64,000 nucleotides of DNA from Bryobacterales bacterium (GTDB lineage Bacteria > Acidobacteriota > Terriglobia > Bryobacterales > Bryobacteraceae): assembly GCA_019261985.1 (NCBI GenBank), contig JAFAQY010000138.1, positions 1 to 64,000 on the forward strand. The letters are read 5' to 3'. Below are positions 1 through 8,554 of the stretch, one piece after another. Made by a program: the position numbers and the translations under genes. The stretch's first letter is position 1, and the number at the start of each line of letters is the position of its first letter. The notes beneath the pieces were generated by a model that did not search any database, was not told where the DNA came from, and saw only the letters and a program-made list of their open reading frames with translations.

Positions 1-1487
1 ACCTTCGCCCGTCCCGCGGAGACATCGACGATGCGTCCCGTGACCACCTCGCCGTTTTTGTGCTCGGCCAGGTATTCGTCGATGCTGGTAGGCTCCAGTT
101 GCTTGATACCGAGCTTGAAGCGGCGCCGCTCACGGTCTATTTCGAGCACCTGCGCCTTCACTTTTTCGCCGAGTTTCAGCGCTTCATTGGGATGATTCAA
201 CCGCTTCTCTTTCGTGATATCCGCGACATGAATCAGCCCTTCGATGCCCTCGCCCAACTCGACGAACGCGCCGAACTTGGCGAGGCTGCTAATGGTTCCT
301 TCCGCTACCGCCCCAATCGGATACTTCGTTACCGCGTCATCCCATGGATCGCCCAGCGCCTGCTTCAGTCCCAGCGCGATCCGCTTTTCCGCCGGATTTA
401 CCCCGAGCACCACCACTTCAACCAAGTCGCCCGGCTTCACCACGTCCGCCGCGCGCACCTGCTTCTTGGACCAGGACATCTCGGAAACATGGATCAGCCC
501 CTCGATTCCCGGCTCGAGCTCTACAAACGCGCCGAAGTCTTGAACGCGCGAAACTTTGCCCTTAATGCGCGAACCCTGCGGATATTTTTCCGCCACCAGC
601 GACCACGGGTCGGGCGCAAGCTGCTTCAGCCCCAGCGCGATCTTGCGCGTTTCGCGACTTATCTTTAGAATCTTGACTTCGATCTGATCGCCGGGCTGGA
701 CCACGTCGGCAGGCTTTACGTTGCGCGCATATGCCATATCCGTGACGTGCAGCAGCCCATCCACTCCGCCTAGATCGACAAAAGCGCCGAAATCGGTCAG
801 GCTTCTCACCGTGCCGGGCACAACCGCGCCTTCCTGCAGACGATCGAATGCTTCAAGCTTGGCCTGGCGCTCGCGTTCTTCGAGCACGACGCGGCGGTCC
901 ACCACCACGTCCTCATCGGCGACGTCGAGCTTCGTGATGCGGCACTCGATCTCTTGGCCAACCAGCTTTTCCATCTCGGCCTGATCGCGCGCGCCGCTGC
1001 GCGAGCCGGGCATGAAGGCGGGTACTCCGACGTCGACTCGGAGACCTCCCTTAACCACCTGCGTCACCGTGCCGCCAATGGTTCGTTTATCGGCGAATGC
1101 AGCTTCCAGGCCGCTCCAGTCTTTCGGGACTTCAACTTTAATCGTCGAGAGAAGGTAATTTCCTTCGTCGTCGCGTCCACGAATGGAAACCAGGAGCTTC
1201 ATGCCGATCTTGAGATCCTTCGCCGCTTCGGGAGACAGCACTCCGTCCATCTTTCGGCCGATGTCGACGAAGGCGCCATCGGAAGTCACCGAAACAACAG
1301 TGCCTTCGACCGAGCCGCCGTCGGCATGGTGCGTCTGCTCAAATTCGGAAAGGATCGCGCCAAAAGACTGTTCCTGCGAAGACTGGTCTTGCGAAGCCTC
1401 TTCCTGCGAAGCGGGTTCTTGCGAAATCTCCTCCTGTGAGGATTCAGGCGCAAGTTCTTCCGGGATGGGGAGGTTGGGTTGGGTCAT
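1..1487 (-). CDS. rpsA: 30S ribosomal protein S1, 3' end outside the window
   Basis: Ribosomal protein S1 binds mRNA on the 30S subunit and helps translation initiation. Reading leftward from the ATG at 1487, 495 codons are visible. After a Gln/Glu/Ser-rich N-terminal tail of about 45 residues (repeats of the SQEE/SQDQ kind) there are five S1 OB-fold repeats, three of which carry the typical DFGAFV or KFGAFV core and GLIHV or GLLHV strand, followed by the start of a sixth. The usual six-domain S1 is about 560 residues, so only the C-terminal part is missing. The acidic repetitive N-terminus is unlike E. coli S1 and is probably disordered (inference). Confidence 0.95.
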   Translation of the reverse strand, partial: MTQPNLPIPEELAPESSQEEISQEPASQEEASQDQSSQEQSFGAILSEFEQTHHADGGSVEGTVVSVTSDGAFVDIGRKMDGVLSPEAAKDLKIGMKLLVSIRGRDDEGNYLLSTIKVEVPKDWSGLEAAFADKRTIGGTVTQVVKGGLRVDVGVPAFMPGSRSGARDQAEMEKLVGQEIECRITKLDVADEDVVVDRRVVLEERERQAKLEAFDRLQEGAVVPGTVRSLTDFGAFVDLGGVDGLLHVTDMAYARNVKPADVVQPGDQIEVKILKISRETRKIALGLKQLAPDPWSLVAEKYPQGSRIKGKVSRVQDFGAFVELEPGIEGLIHVSEMSWSKKQVRAADVVKPGDLVEVVVLGVNPAEKRIALGLKQALGDPWDDAVTKYPIGAVAEGTISSLAKFGAFVELGEGIEGLIHVADITKEKRLNHPNEALKLGEKVKAQVLEIDRERRRFKLGIKQLEPTSIDEYLAEHKNGEVVTGRIVDVSAGRAK

Positions 1488-1541
1488 TCGAGAAAAACCG
1501 GGGTGTCTTTTATTGTGTCACATCTCCGGTAAAAGCTCGCC

Positions 1542-2000
1542 TCAATACGGCCGCTGGCCCACCCAATTCCCCGGCGGATGGTAATTGCAGACCCAAACTT
1601 CGCGCCGGCCTTTCCGCGCGACGCCGCAGCCGATTTCCTTCGTGTCGCGCCAGACGATTTGCGTGTAGTGTCCGCACACGCCCTTGCACTTATTCGAAGG
1701 GTAATCGTAGTTCGCGGCTTCGGATGCCCAATTTTTTACCACTTGATCGGGCGTCGCGGGGGCGCCGTCGATCTCGAACAGGTTTTCACCATACATCGAC
1801 TTCGGACGATGCACGAATTGATTGCGCTCGACGAGAGTATTGGCCCAATCCCGCGCCACCGCGGCAAGTTTGTCCGACCACGTTAGCGGCGGCAGACTCA
1901 GCTTCGCGCGAACGGCATTGTGCGCCGCAACCATCTCCGCCCACGGTTGCGGCTGTGCTTGTACGAACGCCGCCAGCAGAAAAAGGCGCGCGAACCACAT
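1542..2000 (-). CDS. Secreted CAP-domain (SCP/PR-1-like) protein
   Basis: A 152-residue protein with a short N-terminal signal sequence (MWFARLFLLAAFVQAQ) followed by one CAP domain. Family marks are AAHNAVRAKLSLPPLTW near the start, GENLF in the middle, then CGHYTQIVWRDTKEIGCG and the closing VCNYHPPGNW. Bacterial CAP proteins are exported; their biochemical role is mostly unknown. The frame is open further upstream to 2126, but the start at 2000 gives a clean signal peptide and avoids overlap with the divergent kinase gene, which starts only 17 bp away. Family assignment is firm, function is open. Confidence 0.88.
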   Translation of the reverse strand: MWFARLFLLAAFVQAQPQPWAEMVAAHNAVRAKLSLPPLTWSDKLAAVARDWANTLVERNQFVHRPKSMYGENLFEIDGAPATPDQVVKNWASEAANYDYPSNKCKGVCGHYTQIVWRDTKEIGCGVARKGRREVWVCNYHPPGNWVGQRPY

Positions 2001-2017
2001 GCAAGTACAATGTAGCA

Positions 2018-2935
2018 ATGTCCCTTGTCGTGGTTGGTTCGGTGGCCTATGACGGCGTAGAAACACCGCATGGCCGGGTGGATCGGATGCTGGGCGGAGC
2101 CGCCACTTATATTTCACTCGCCGCAAGTTATTTTACGAAGACTCGGGTAGTTGCGGTCGTTGGCGACGATTTCGCGCAGGAAGATACAAACCTGCTGCTT
2201 GAGCACGGCGTCGATCTCGAAGGCCTGGAGCGCGTTCCCGGCAAGACTTTTTTCTGGGCAGGCAAATATACGCCCGATATGAACGACCGCGTCACGCTCA
2301 CCACCGAGCTGAATGTATTCGCGGAGTTTCAACCCAAACTGCCGCCGCTCTATACGACCGCGCCTTACCTGCTGTTGGGCAACATTCAGCCGCGCTTGCA
2401 ACGCGAGGTGCGCGCGCAGATGAATGGGCTGCGGCTGGCAGGCGGCGACACCATGAATTTTTGGATCAAGGATTTTCGCGAGGAGCTGCTGGCGACCATT
2501 CGCGAGTGGGATTTTCTGCTGATCAACGATGCCGAAGCGCGGATGCTTTCCGGGCACGAGAACCTGAAAAGGGCCGCGCGGGCAATTCTCGATATGGGTC
2601 CGCATACGCTGGTCATAAAACGCGGCGAGTACGGCGCGATGCTGTTCCGCAACGACTCGATGTTCGTGGTGCCGGGTTACCTGCTTGAAGACGTTTTCGA
2701 TCCGACTGGCGCGGGCGATTGCTTCGCCGGCGGTTTCATCGGCTACCTGGCCCAGCAGGGGTTCGATCTGGAGGCCGATCACATCAGCCGCGGCGAGTTG
2801 AGCCGCGCGGTCATCTATGGGTCGGTGATGGGCAGCTTCTGCTGCGAACGTTTCGGCGTGGAGCGGTTCCGAACGCTGGAGCGCTCGGAGATCGATGCCC
2901 GTTTTGAAGAATTCCGCAAATTTACGTCGTTCTAA
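2018..2935 (+). CDS. PfkB-family carbohydrate kinase
   Basis: A 305-residue ribokinase/PfkB-fold sugar kinase. The N-terminal MSLVVVGSVAYDGVETP and the GGAATYISLAAS segment match the substrate-binding side of the family, and DPTGAGDCFAGGFIG near the C-terminus is the PfkB signature with the catalytic Asp and anion-hole glycines. The substrate cannot be read from the sequence. The frame is open upstream to 1436, but the ATG at 2018 is where family similarity starts. The gene is divergent from the CAP gene with 17 bp between start codons, so its promoter must lie inside that gene. Confidence 0.9.
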   Translation: MSLVVVGSVAYDGVETPHGRVDRMLGGAATYISLAASYFTKTRVVAVVGDDFAQEDTNLLLEHGVDLEGLERVPGKTFFWAGKYTPDMNDRVTLTTELNVFAEFQPKLPPLYTTAPYLLLGNIQPRLQREVRAQMNGLRLAGGDTMNFWIKDFREELLATIREWDFLLINDAEARMLSGHENLKRAARAILDMGPHTLVIKRGEYGAMLFRNDSMFVVPGYLLEDVFDPTGAGDCFAGGFIGYLAQQGFDLEADHISRGELSRAVIYGSVMGSFCCERFGVERFRTLERSEIDARFEEFRKFTSF

Positions 2936-2980
2936 GTGGGGCAGGATGCCATCCTGCGCGCCGGTTGCCAACCGGCGCTG
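2936..2980. repeat. Intergenic double-hairpin repeat, copy A
   Basis: GGCAGGATGCCATCCTGC followed by a second hairpin CCGGTTGCCAACCGG. It belongs to a family of short palindromic modules with TGCCA-type centres found between many genes of this window. It lies between the PfkB kinase and the GT-C gene. Confidence 0.85.
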
Positions 2981-2987
2981 GCCGGGT

Positions 2988-4451
2988 ATGGCGCAAACGG
3001 CGGTGGTTTTCGTCCTACTCATCTCTCTCAGTCTTGCCGCGGTGTCATGGACGCTCGCGCAAGGATACACCCTCTACTACGGCGATGCCGAGGCGCATCT
3101 CAACATTGCCCGCCGCGTTCTCGATTCCCGGACTCCGGGACCGGAGCAGTTCGGCACGGTATGGCTGCCCCTGCCGCATTTACTCATGCTGCCGTTCGTA
3201 GCGCGCGATAGCTTATGGCGCAATGGACTGGCCGGCGCCATTCCCTCCGCTGCAGCGTACGTCCTCGCCGGAACATTTCTGTTTGCGGCAGCGCGCCGGG
3301 CTTACGATTCAACGGCGGCCGCCGTCGCCGTGGCGGCGGCGTTCGCGATCAATCCGAACCTGCTCTATCTGCAATCGACACCGATGACGGAGGCGCTATT
3401 CCTCGCGGCGTTGATGGCGCTACTGTGGGCGACCTTGTGGTTCCGCGAATCGCAATCGCCTATCGCAGTATTAACCGCCGCTGCGGCATCCTGCGCCGCA
3501 TCGCTCACACGTTACGAAGGCTGGCTGTTGATTCCGTTTGTAACGCTTCATTTTCTGATTACGGCAAAGCGCAAACGGCACGCGATCGTTTTCGGAGTCT
3601 TGGCCTCGCTCGCGCCGCTTGCGTGGCTGGCGCACAATCAGTTCTACTACTCGAACGCGCTCGAATTCTTCAACGGCCCGTATTCGGCAGCGGCCATTTA
3701 TTGGCGGCAGAAAGCCGCGGGCATGTCGCCCTATCCAGGCGATCACGATTGGCTCGCCGCTATTAAGTACTACTTCGCGGCAGCCAAGCTGGTGTGCGGA
3801 CCGGTGCTGTTGATACTGGGAGCGGCTGGCACTCTGGCAATTGTCGCAAAGCGCATATTCTGGCCGCTTCTGTTCCTGGCCATCCCTCCCGCGTTCTACA
3901 TCTGGAGCATGCACTCGTTCTCGGCCGCGCTGTTCGTTCCGAATCTTTGGCCGTTCAGTTGGTACAACACTCGCTACGCGATTACGGTTCTGCCGTTTGC
4001 CGCCTTCGCCTGCGGCGCGTTGGTGCTGTATTTGCCGGCGCGGACGCGCTACATCGGCGCTTTAGCGATTGCGGCCGGCACGATCACGCTTTCATCGGTC
4101 TGCTGGAAGGAATCGCAGGTCAACTCGTCGGCTCGCCGCGATTGGACGCATCAAGCCGCCGCATATCTTGCGGCTAACTACCGCGCGGGCGAAGGTATCC
4201 TATATTCTTTCGGAGATCTCACCGGCATCCTGCGCGAGGCCGGAATCCCTTTGCGTGAGACCTTACATGACGGAAACCATCCAGCGTGGGAACAAGTCAC
4301 CGCGCGGCCGGATTTGTTCCTCGGCGAACAGTGGGCGCTAGCGTTCGCGGGCGACCCCGTCTCGAAGCTGGCGGCGCGGCGATATCGAATGAAGAAACAA
4401 ATGCATGTAGAGGGGTCTCCTGACGTCGAGATCTATCATCGCGAGCCGTGA
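2988..4451 (+). CDS. Polytopic GT-C-type membrane glycosyltransferase-like protein
   Basis: About 487 residues with roughly ten hydrophobic segments. An early luminal loop contains YYGDAEAHLNIARRV, resembling the acidic GT-C motif of dolichyl-phosphate-mannose-type transferases (GT39/PMT-like), and a soluble C-terminal part of about 100 residues follows. Such enzymes move sugars from a polyprenyl-phosphate donor on the outer face of the inner membrane. The start at 2988 was chosen because it lies just after the repeat and directly before the first membrane helix. The gene overlaps dapF by 4 bp (GTGA). Acceptor and donor are unknown; an uncharacterised membrane protein of similar shape is possible. 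Confidence 0.72.
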   Translation: MAQTAVVFVLLISLSLAAVSWTLAQGYTLYYGDAEAHLNIARRVLDSRTPGPEQFGTVWLPLPHLLMLPFVARDSLWRNGLAGAIPSAAAYVLAGTFLFAAARRAYDSTAAAVAVAAAFAINPNLLYLQSTPMTEALFLAALMALLWATLWFRESQSPIAVLTAAAASCAASLTRYEGWLLIPFVTLHFLITAKRKRHAIVFGVLASLAPLAWLAHNQFYYSNALEFFNGPYSAAAIYWRQKAAGMSPYPGDHDWLAAIKYYFAAAKLVCGPVLLILGAAGTLAIVAKRIFWPLLFLAIPPAFYIWSMHSFSAALFVPNLWPFSWYNTRYAITVLPFAAFACGALVLYLPARTRYIGALAIAAGTITLSSVCWKESQVNSSARRDWTHQAAAYLAANYRAGEGILYSFGDLTGILREAGIPLRETLHDGNHPAWEQVTARPDLFLGEQWALAFAGDPVSKLAARRYRMKKQMHVEGSPDVEIYHREP

Positions 4452-5266
4452 TTCCGATCCCCTTCACGAAAGCGCATGGGGCGCAAAATGATTTCCTGCT
4501 CACCTGGGGCGAACAGGTCCCGCGGGGCATTTCCGACCTGGCGTGTCTGGCGCGCGCAATCTGCGATCGCAATACCGGCGCCGGCGCGGATGGATGGATT
4601 GTCATAACGCGGTCGAATATCGCGCACGGCGGATCGCCGCCGAGCGCCGATATCCAACTGTGGAACTCGGACGGAAGCCGCAGCGAGATTTCCGGCAATG
4701 GAACGCGCTGTGCGGCGGCGCTGCTCGTCGATTCCGGCGATGCGCAAAACGAAGTTGAGATTCTCACCGGCGCGGGCGTCAAGAAACTGCGGCTGCTTGA
4801 ACGGCACGGGCTGCAATTCCTGTTCGAAATGCACATGGGCCGCGCGCATGTGGAGGATTTGCACGCGCAGATCGTGCCTGGGCGGGAATGCGTGATCTTA
4901 AATGTCGGCAACCCGCAATGCGCGGTTTTTTGCCAAGATTTTGACTTCGATTGGCGTTCCCTAGGAGCGCAATTGGAACGCCATCCGCGGTTCCCCAATC
5001 GCACTAATGTTTCGTTTGTGCGCATCGTGGACCGGCACACAATCGACGTTCGTTTTTTCGAGCGCGGCGCGGGCGAAACCAGGAGCTCCGGGACTGGGTC
5101 GACCGGAGCCGCCGCCGCTGCGCTCGCGCGCGGCTTTGTGGAAGCTCCCGTGCAAGTACTAACGCCTGCCGCGCCGCTCAATATCCGCTGGCAAGGTGCC
5201 GATATGCTGCTATCCGGCCCCGCCGAAATCGTGGCGCGCGGCGAATTCTATTGGGATGAGCCGTAA
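4448..5266 (+). CDS. dapF: Diaminopimelate epimerase with Ser in place of the second catalytic Cys
   Basis: DapF interconverts LL- and meso-diaminopimelate for lysine and peptidoglycan synthesis using two active-site cysteines. Length (272 residues) and landmarks fit: FTKAHGAQNDF at the N-terminus, SGNGTRCAA with Cys88, and ILNVGNPQCAVF. At the second catalytic site the usual ACGTG reads SSGTG, giving Ser214 (codon TCC at 5087-5089) instead of Cys. Start is GTG, overlapping the upstream stop by 4 bp, so translation is probably coupled. The rest of the fold is intact, so the gene is likely functional or a family variant rather than decayed. Confidence 0.9.
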   Translation: MIPIPFTKAHGAQNDFLLTWGEQVPRGISDLACLARAICDRNTGAGADGWIVITRSNIAHGGSPPSADIQLWNSDGSRSEISGNGTRCAAALLVDSGDAQNEVEILTGAGVKKLRLLERHGLQFLFEMHMGRAHVEDLHAQIVPGRECVILNVGNPQCAVFCQDFDFDWRSLGAQLERHPRFPNRTNVSFVRIVDRHTIDVRFFERGAGETRSSGTGSTGAAAAALARGFVEAPVQVLTPAAPLNIRWQGADMLLSGPAEIVARGEFYWDEP

Positions 5267-5332
5267 GCGAAGATTAATGAGATGAGCTGTACGCGAAGAT
5301 TAATGGGAAGAGCTGTACGCGAAGATTAAAGG
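5255..5332. repeat. Three tandem 26-bp repeats over the dapF stop codon
   Basis: Units start at 5255, 5281 and 5307 and share the core GCGAAGATTAA; units two and three also share GAGCTGTACGCGAAGATTAA. The first unit contains the last dapF codons and the TAA at 5264-5266, so the array seems to have grown from the dapF 3' end into the space before the dehydrogenase gene. Confidence 0.9.
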
Positions 5333-5355
5333 GAGCGCCAAACTAAAATAAGCTT

Positions 5356-6660
5356 ATGAGTCACTTAGAGGATTTACGCCGCAAAATCGAGTCCCGCCAG
5401 GCTCACGCCGGAGTCGTTGGGCTTGGTTATGTGGGGTTGCCGCTTGCTGTCGAACTCGCCCACGCCGGTTTTTGCGTGACCGGAATCGACGTGCAGGCGT
5501 CCAAAGTAGACGCAATCAATCAGGGCGAATCGTATGTGCAGGACGTCCCGACGGACGTTTTGAAGCCGCTTGTCAAAGCCGGGAAAATCCGCGCTACGAC
5601 TGATTTCACCGCGGTCACGCAGCTCGACACCGTCAACATCTGCGTCCCCACGCCGCTGCGCAAGACTAAAGATCCCGACATGAGTTTTATCGTCAATTCA
5701 TGTCAAGAAATTGCGAAGCATTTTCATCCAGGGATTCTCGTGATTCTTGAATCCACGACTTATCCCGGCACAACCGACGAGCTCATGCTGCCGATGTTTG
5801 AACAAAGTGGTCTTAAGGTCGGTAAAGATTTCTTCCTGTGCTTCTCGCCGGAGCGTGTCGATCCCGGCAATCCGAAGTTTCAGACAAAAAACATTCCCAA
5901 GGTCGTCGGCGGAATCACGCCCACGTGCACCGAAGTCGGCGCGGCGTTTTACCGTCAGGCTTTGGAGACTGTAGTTCCCGTGGGATCCACCAGCGTGGCG
6001 GAAATGGTAAAGCTGCTCGAGAACACATTCCGCATGATCAATATCGGCCTGGTGAACGAAATTGCGCTGATGTGCGATCGCATGGGGATCAATGTGTGGG
6101 AAGTGATCGATGCGGCCGCAACCAAGCCCTTCGGCTTCATGCCGTTTTATCCCGGCCCGGGCCTCGGCGGACACTGCATTCCGATCGATCCTTTCTATCT
6201 CTCGTGGAAAACGAAGCAAGCCGGCATTGAAGCGCGCTTTATCGATTTGGCCGGATACATCAACGGCCAGATGCCGCATTTTGTGGTCGACAAAATCCAA
6301 AACGCGCTCAACGACCACTCGAAGCCTTTGAAAGGGTCGAAGGTGCACGTGCTCGGCGTGGCGTATAAGCGCGATATCGACGATGTGCGCGAGTCGCCGG
6401 CGCTGGACGTGATTCATCTGCTCGGCCGCCGCGGCGCTCGCGTCACTTACAGCGATCCATACGTGTCGCAGATTAACGCCGACGGAATCGAGATGAAGGC
6501 AATCGACCCCGCTTCCATCGTCGAAGAAGCCGATTGCGTGGTAATCATCACCGACCACCGCGCCTTCGACTACGCGGGCATAGTCGAGAAGGCCCGCCTG
6601 ATTGTGGATACGCGCAACGCCCTAAAAGGCTTCACCGCGAGCACGGTCGTGCGCTTGTAA
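5356..6660 (+). CDS. UDP-N-acetyl-sugar 6-dehydrogenase (WecC/WbpA-like)
   Basis: A 434-residue NAD-dependent nucleotide-sugar dehydrogenase that oxidises C6 of a UDP-hexose or UDP-HexNAc to the uronic acid for surface polysaccharides. Visible are the Rossmann motif VVGLGYVGLPLA at 20-31, the loop ESTTYPGTTDE, the central helix with EMVKLLENTFRMINIGLVNE, and the active-site GGHCIPIDP with Cys274. The C-terminal UDP-binding domain has GVAYKRDIDDVRESPA. This arrangement fits the UDP-ManNAc/GlcNAc class better than plain UDP-glucose dehydrogenase, but substrate is inferred. It stands alone here, without transferases directly beside it. Confidence 0.9.
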   Translation: MSHLEDLRRKIESRQAHAGVVGLGYVGLPLAVELAHAGFCVTGIDVQASKVDAINQGESYVQDVPTDVLKPLVKAGKIRATTDFTAVTQLDTVNICVPTPLRKTKDPDMSFIVNSCQEIAKHFHPGILVILESTTYPGTTDELMLPMFEQSGLKVGKDFFLCFSPERVDPGNPKFQTKNIPKVVGGITPTCTEVGAAFYRQALETVVPVGSTSVAEMVKLLENTFRMINIGLVNEIALMCDRMGINVWEVIDAAATKPFGFMPFYPGPGLGGHCIPIDPFYLSWKTKQAGIEARFIDLAGYINGQMPHFVVDKIQNALNDHSKPLKGSKVHVLGVAYKRDIDDVRESPALDVIHLLGRRGARVTYSDPYVSQINADGIEMKAIDPASIVEEADCVVIITDHRAFDYAGIVEKARLIVDTRNALKGFTASTVVRL

Positions 6661-6752
6661 GAACGCGTCGCGAACATTCGCCGCGCCTCCCTCGGGAATT
6701 GGTATTATTCAAAGTCGGTCTAAGACACTTCCTACGAGAGGGGGGCATTCTC

Positions 6753-7682
6753 ATGAACATCAAAGCAGCCACTATCGGATGCGCGTACGCGATCGCGGCC
6801 GGGTTGGGCGTATTTTCCGTAACGCTGAGCGTTCAAGGCCAGCAGCAAGATTTCAGCAAGGTGGAGATCAAAGCCACCAAGCTCACGAACAACTTTTACA
6901 CGCTGGAAGGCCAGGGCGGCACGATAGGCGTCCTCACCGGCCCGGACGGCGTGTTTATGGTCGACACGCAATTCGCTCCGCTGAGCGACAAGATTATCGC
7001 CGCCGTAAAGCGCGTTTCAAATAATGCGCCGATTAAGTTCGTCGTCAACACCCATGTACATGGCGACCACACCGGCGGCAACGAAAACCTGGCTAAATCG
7101 GGAGCCGTGCTGTTCTCCCGCACGGAGCTGCGTTACCGGCTGGCGCATCCCGCGCCGGGAGCCAACGGACAGCCGGGCACGCCCGCTCCGGCGCTGGCGC
7201 TGCCGGCGATCACCTATGACGGTCCGGTCACCTTTCACATGGACGGCGAGGATATCCGGCTGATTCCCATTCCGCACGCTCACACCGATGGTGACACGCT
7301 GGTGGTCTTCCCGAACAACGACATCATCATGACGGGCGACTTCTACCGCTCCATCCAATATCCGAATATCGACCGCGCGAATGGCGGAAGTCTATCCGGC
7401 ATGTTGGACGGGCTTGCGGTTGTGATCGGCCTGGCGGGACCGAAGACCAAGATCGTGCCGGGCCACGGGGATATCGTCGACCGCGCCGCGGTTGCCGCTC
7501 ATCGCGATATGATTCTGGCGATCCGGGACAAGATCGCCCCACTGGCAGCGCAGGGCAAGAGCTTGCAGGAGGTGATTGCCGCGAAGCCGACCGCCGAGTT
7601 CGATGCAAAAGTGCCCAACTCCAACACGACATCGGAGCGCTTTATCACCCAGACATACCAGGATCTAAAGGAAGGAAAGTAA
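6753..7682 (+). CDS. Secreted metallo-beta-lactamase-fold hydrolase
   Basis: A 309-residue MBL-fold protein with an N-terminal signal peptide (AIAAGLGVFSVTLSVQGQ). The zinc motif HxHxDH is at 101-106 (HVHGDH), followed by PHAHTDGDT, MTGDF and the C-terminal VPGHGDIV, so all metal-binding landmarks are present. Such periplasmic proteins include subclass B3-like lactamases and quinoprotein relay enzymes; which reaction this one runs cannot be told. A purine-rich stretch (CGAGAGGGGGGC) precedes the ATG. It is convergent with the transglutaminase gene, 8 bp apart. Confidence 0.88.
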   Translation: MNIKAATIGCAYAIAAGLGVFSVTLSVQGQQQDFSKVEIKATKLTNNFYTLEGQGGTIGVLTGPDGVFMVDTQFAPLSDKIIAAVKRVSNNAPIKFVVNTHVHGDHTGGNENLAKSGAVLFSRTELRYRLAHPAPGANGQPGTPAPALALPAITYDGPVTFHMDGEDIRLIPIPHAHTDGDTLVVFPNNDIIMTGDFYRSIQYPNIDRANGGSLSGMLDGLAVVIGLAGPKTKIVPGHGDIVDRAAVAAHRDMILAIRDKIAPLAAQGKSLQEVIAAKPTAEFDAKVPNSNTTSERFITQTYQDLKEGK

Positions 7683-7690
7683 GCGAGCGA

Positions 7691-8554
7691 TTATTGTGTC
7701 GCCTCGGTGACCTCAACCGAGACGCGGATGGTTTGCTCGCCGCCGCCGAGCGCGACGCCTTTGACGGGAGCGACATCGGAGTAGTCACGGCCCCAAGCTA
7801 AAGTAATGTGATCTCCTTGCGGCATCACTTTGTTCGTCGGATCGAAATCCTGCCAGCCGAACACAGGGCACCACACCGACAACCACGCGTGCGAGGCCTC
7901 GGCTCCGGTTACGCCGGCGATCGAGCGAATATACCCGCTCACGTATCGAGCCGGCAGGTTCAATGAACGCAGGCACGCGATCATCACGTGCGCGAAGTCC
8001 TGACAGACGCCGCTGCGCGATTTAAGCGCCTCTTCTACGGGCGTCGCTACGGTCGTCGCTTTCGTGTCGTAACGAAACTGTTTGAAGATTTTCTCCGAAA
8101 GCTGGTTCACGCCTTCGAGGAATCGCCGCCCCGGCTCGAAACATTCGGTCGCATAACCGGCAAATTCGGGCCCGCGCCGGATCAGCGGCGACTCGAAAAC
8201 GAATTGGAAAGCGTCGAATGCATCCTGGGTGGCGCGGCCGGCGACCTGATCGCGCACTTCCTCCCATGCCGGAGAGAGGCTGAGATTTGGAGGAGGGGCG
8301 GGGTGCACAGCGGCCTCGCATTCGGAGGAAATCACCAGTTCGCGATGGGGCTGCTCGATAGAAAACGAAATCACCTGGTTGCCGAAGTAGTCTACTCGGG
8401 TAGCCGAGAAGCTAGGAGTGGGCGTAACCTCGAAACGGTGGCCCATTGGAATCTGGCCGGCCCGGATACGCGGCGCCAATCGCGTTTCCGTATGACATGT
8501 CGAAACGGGTTCGGCATACAGATAGCGTGTGACGTGCGTCGCTCGCAATCTCAT
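7691..8554 (-). CDS. Transglutaminase-like cysteine peptidase of the alpha-E/ATP-grasp system
   Basis: A 287-residue protein with an N-terminal beta-rich domain typical of the bacterial transglutaminase-like family (MRLRATHVTRYLYAEPV, then AVHPAPPPNLS), followed by the papain-fold core. The catalytic triad is visible: Cys in SGVCQDFAHV, His in EASHAWLSVW and Asp in WQDFDPTN. The start codon overlaps the stop of the upstream ATP-grasp gene (ATGA at 8551-8554), so the two proteins are made together. Families of this pair are known to travel together in predicted peptide synthesis or modification systems (Iyer/Aravind-type genomic analyses); actual substrate is unknown. Confidence 0.9.
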   Translation of the reverse strand: MRLRATHVTRYLYAEPVSTCHTETRLAPRIRAGQIPMGHRFEVTPTPSFSATRVDYFGNQVISFSIEQPHRELVISSECEAAVHPAPPPNLSLSPAWEEVRDQVAGRATQDAFDAFQFVFESPLIRRGPEFAGYATECFEPGRRFLEGVNQLSEKIFKQFRYDTKATTVATPVEEALKSRSGVCQDFAHVMIACLRSLNLPARYVSGYIRSIAGVTGAEASHAWLSVWCPVFGWQDFDPTNKVMPQGDHITLAWGRDYSDVAPVKGVALGGGEQTIRVSVEVTEATQ

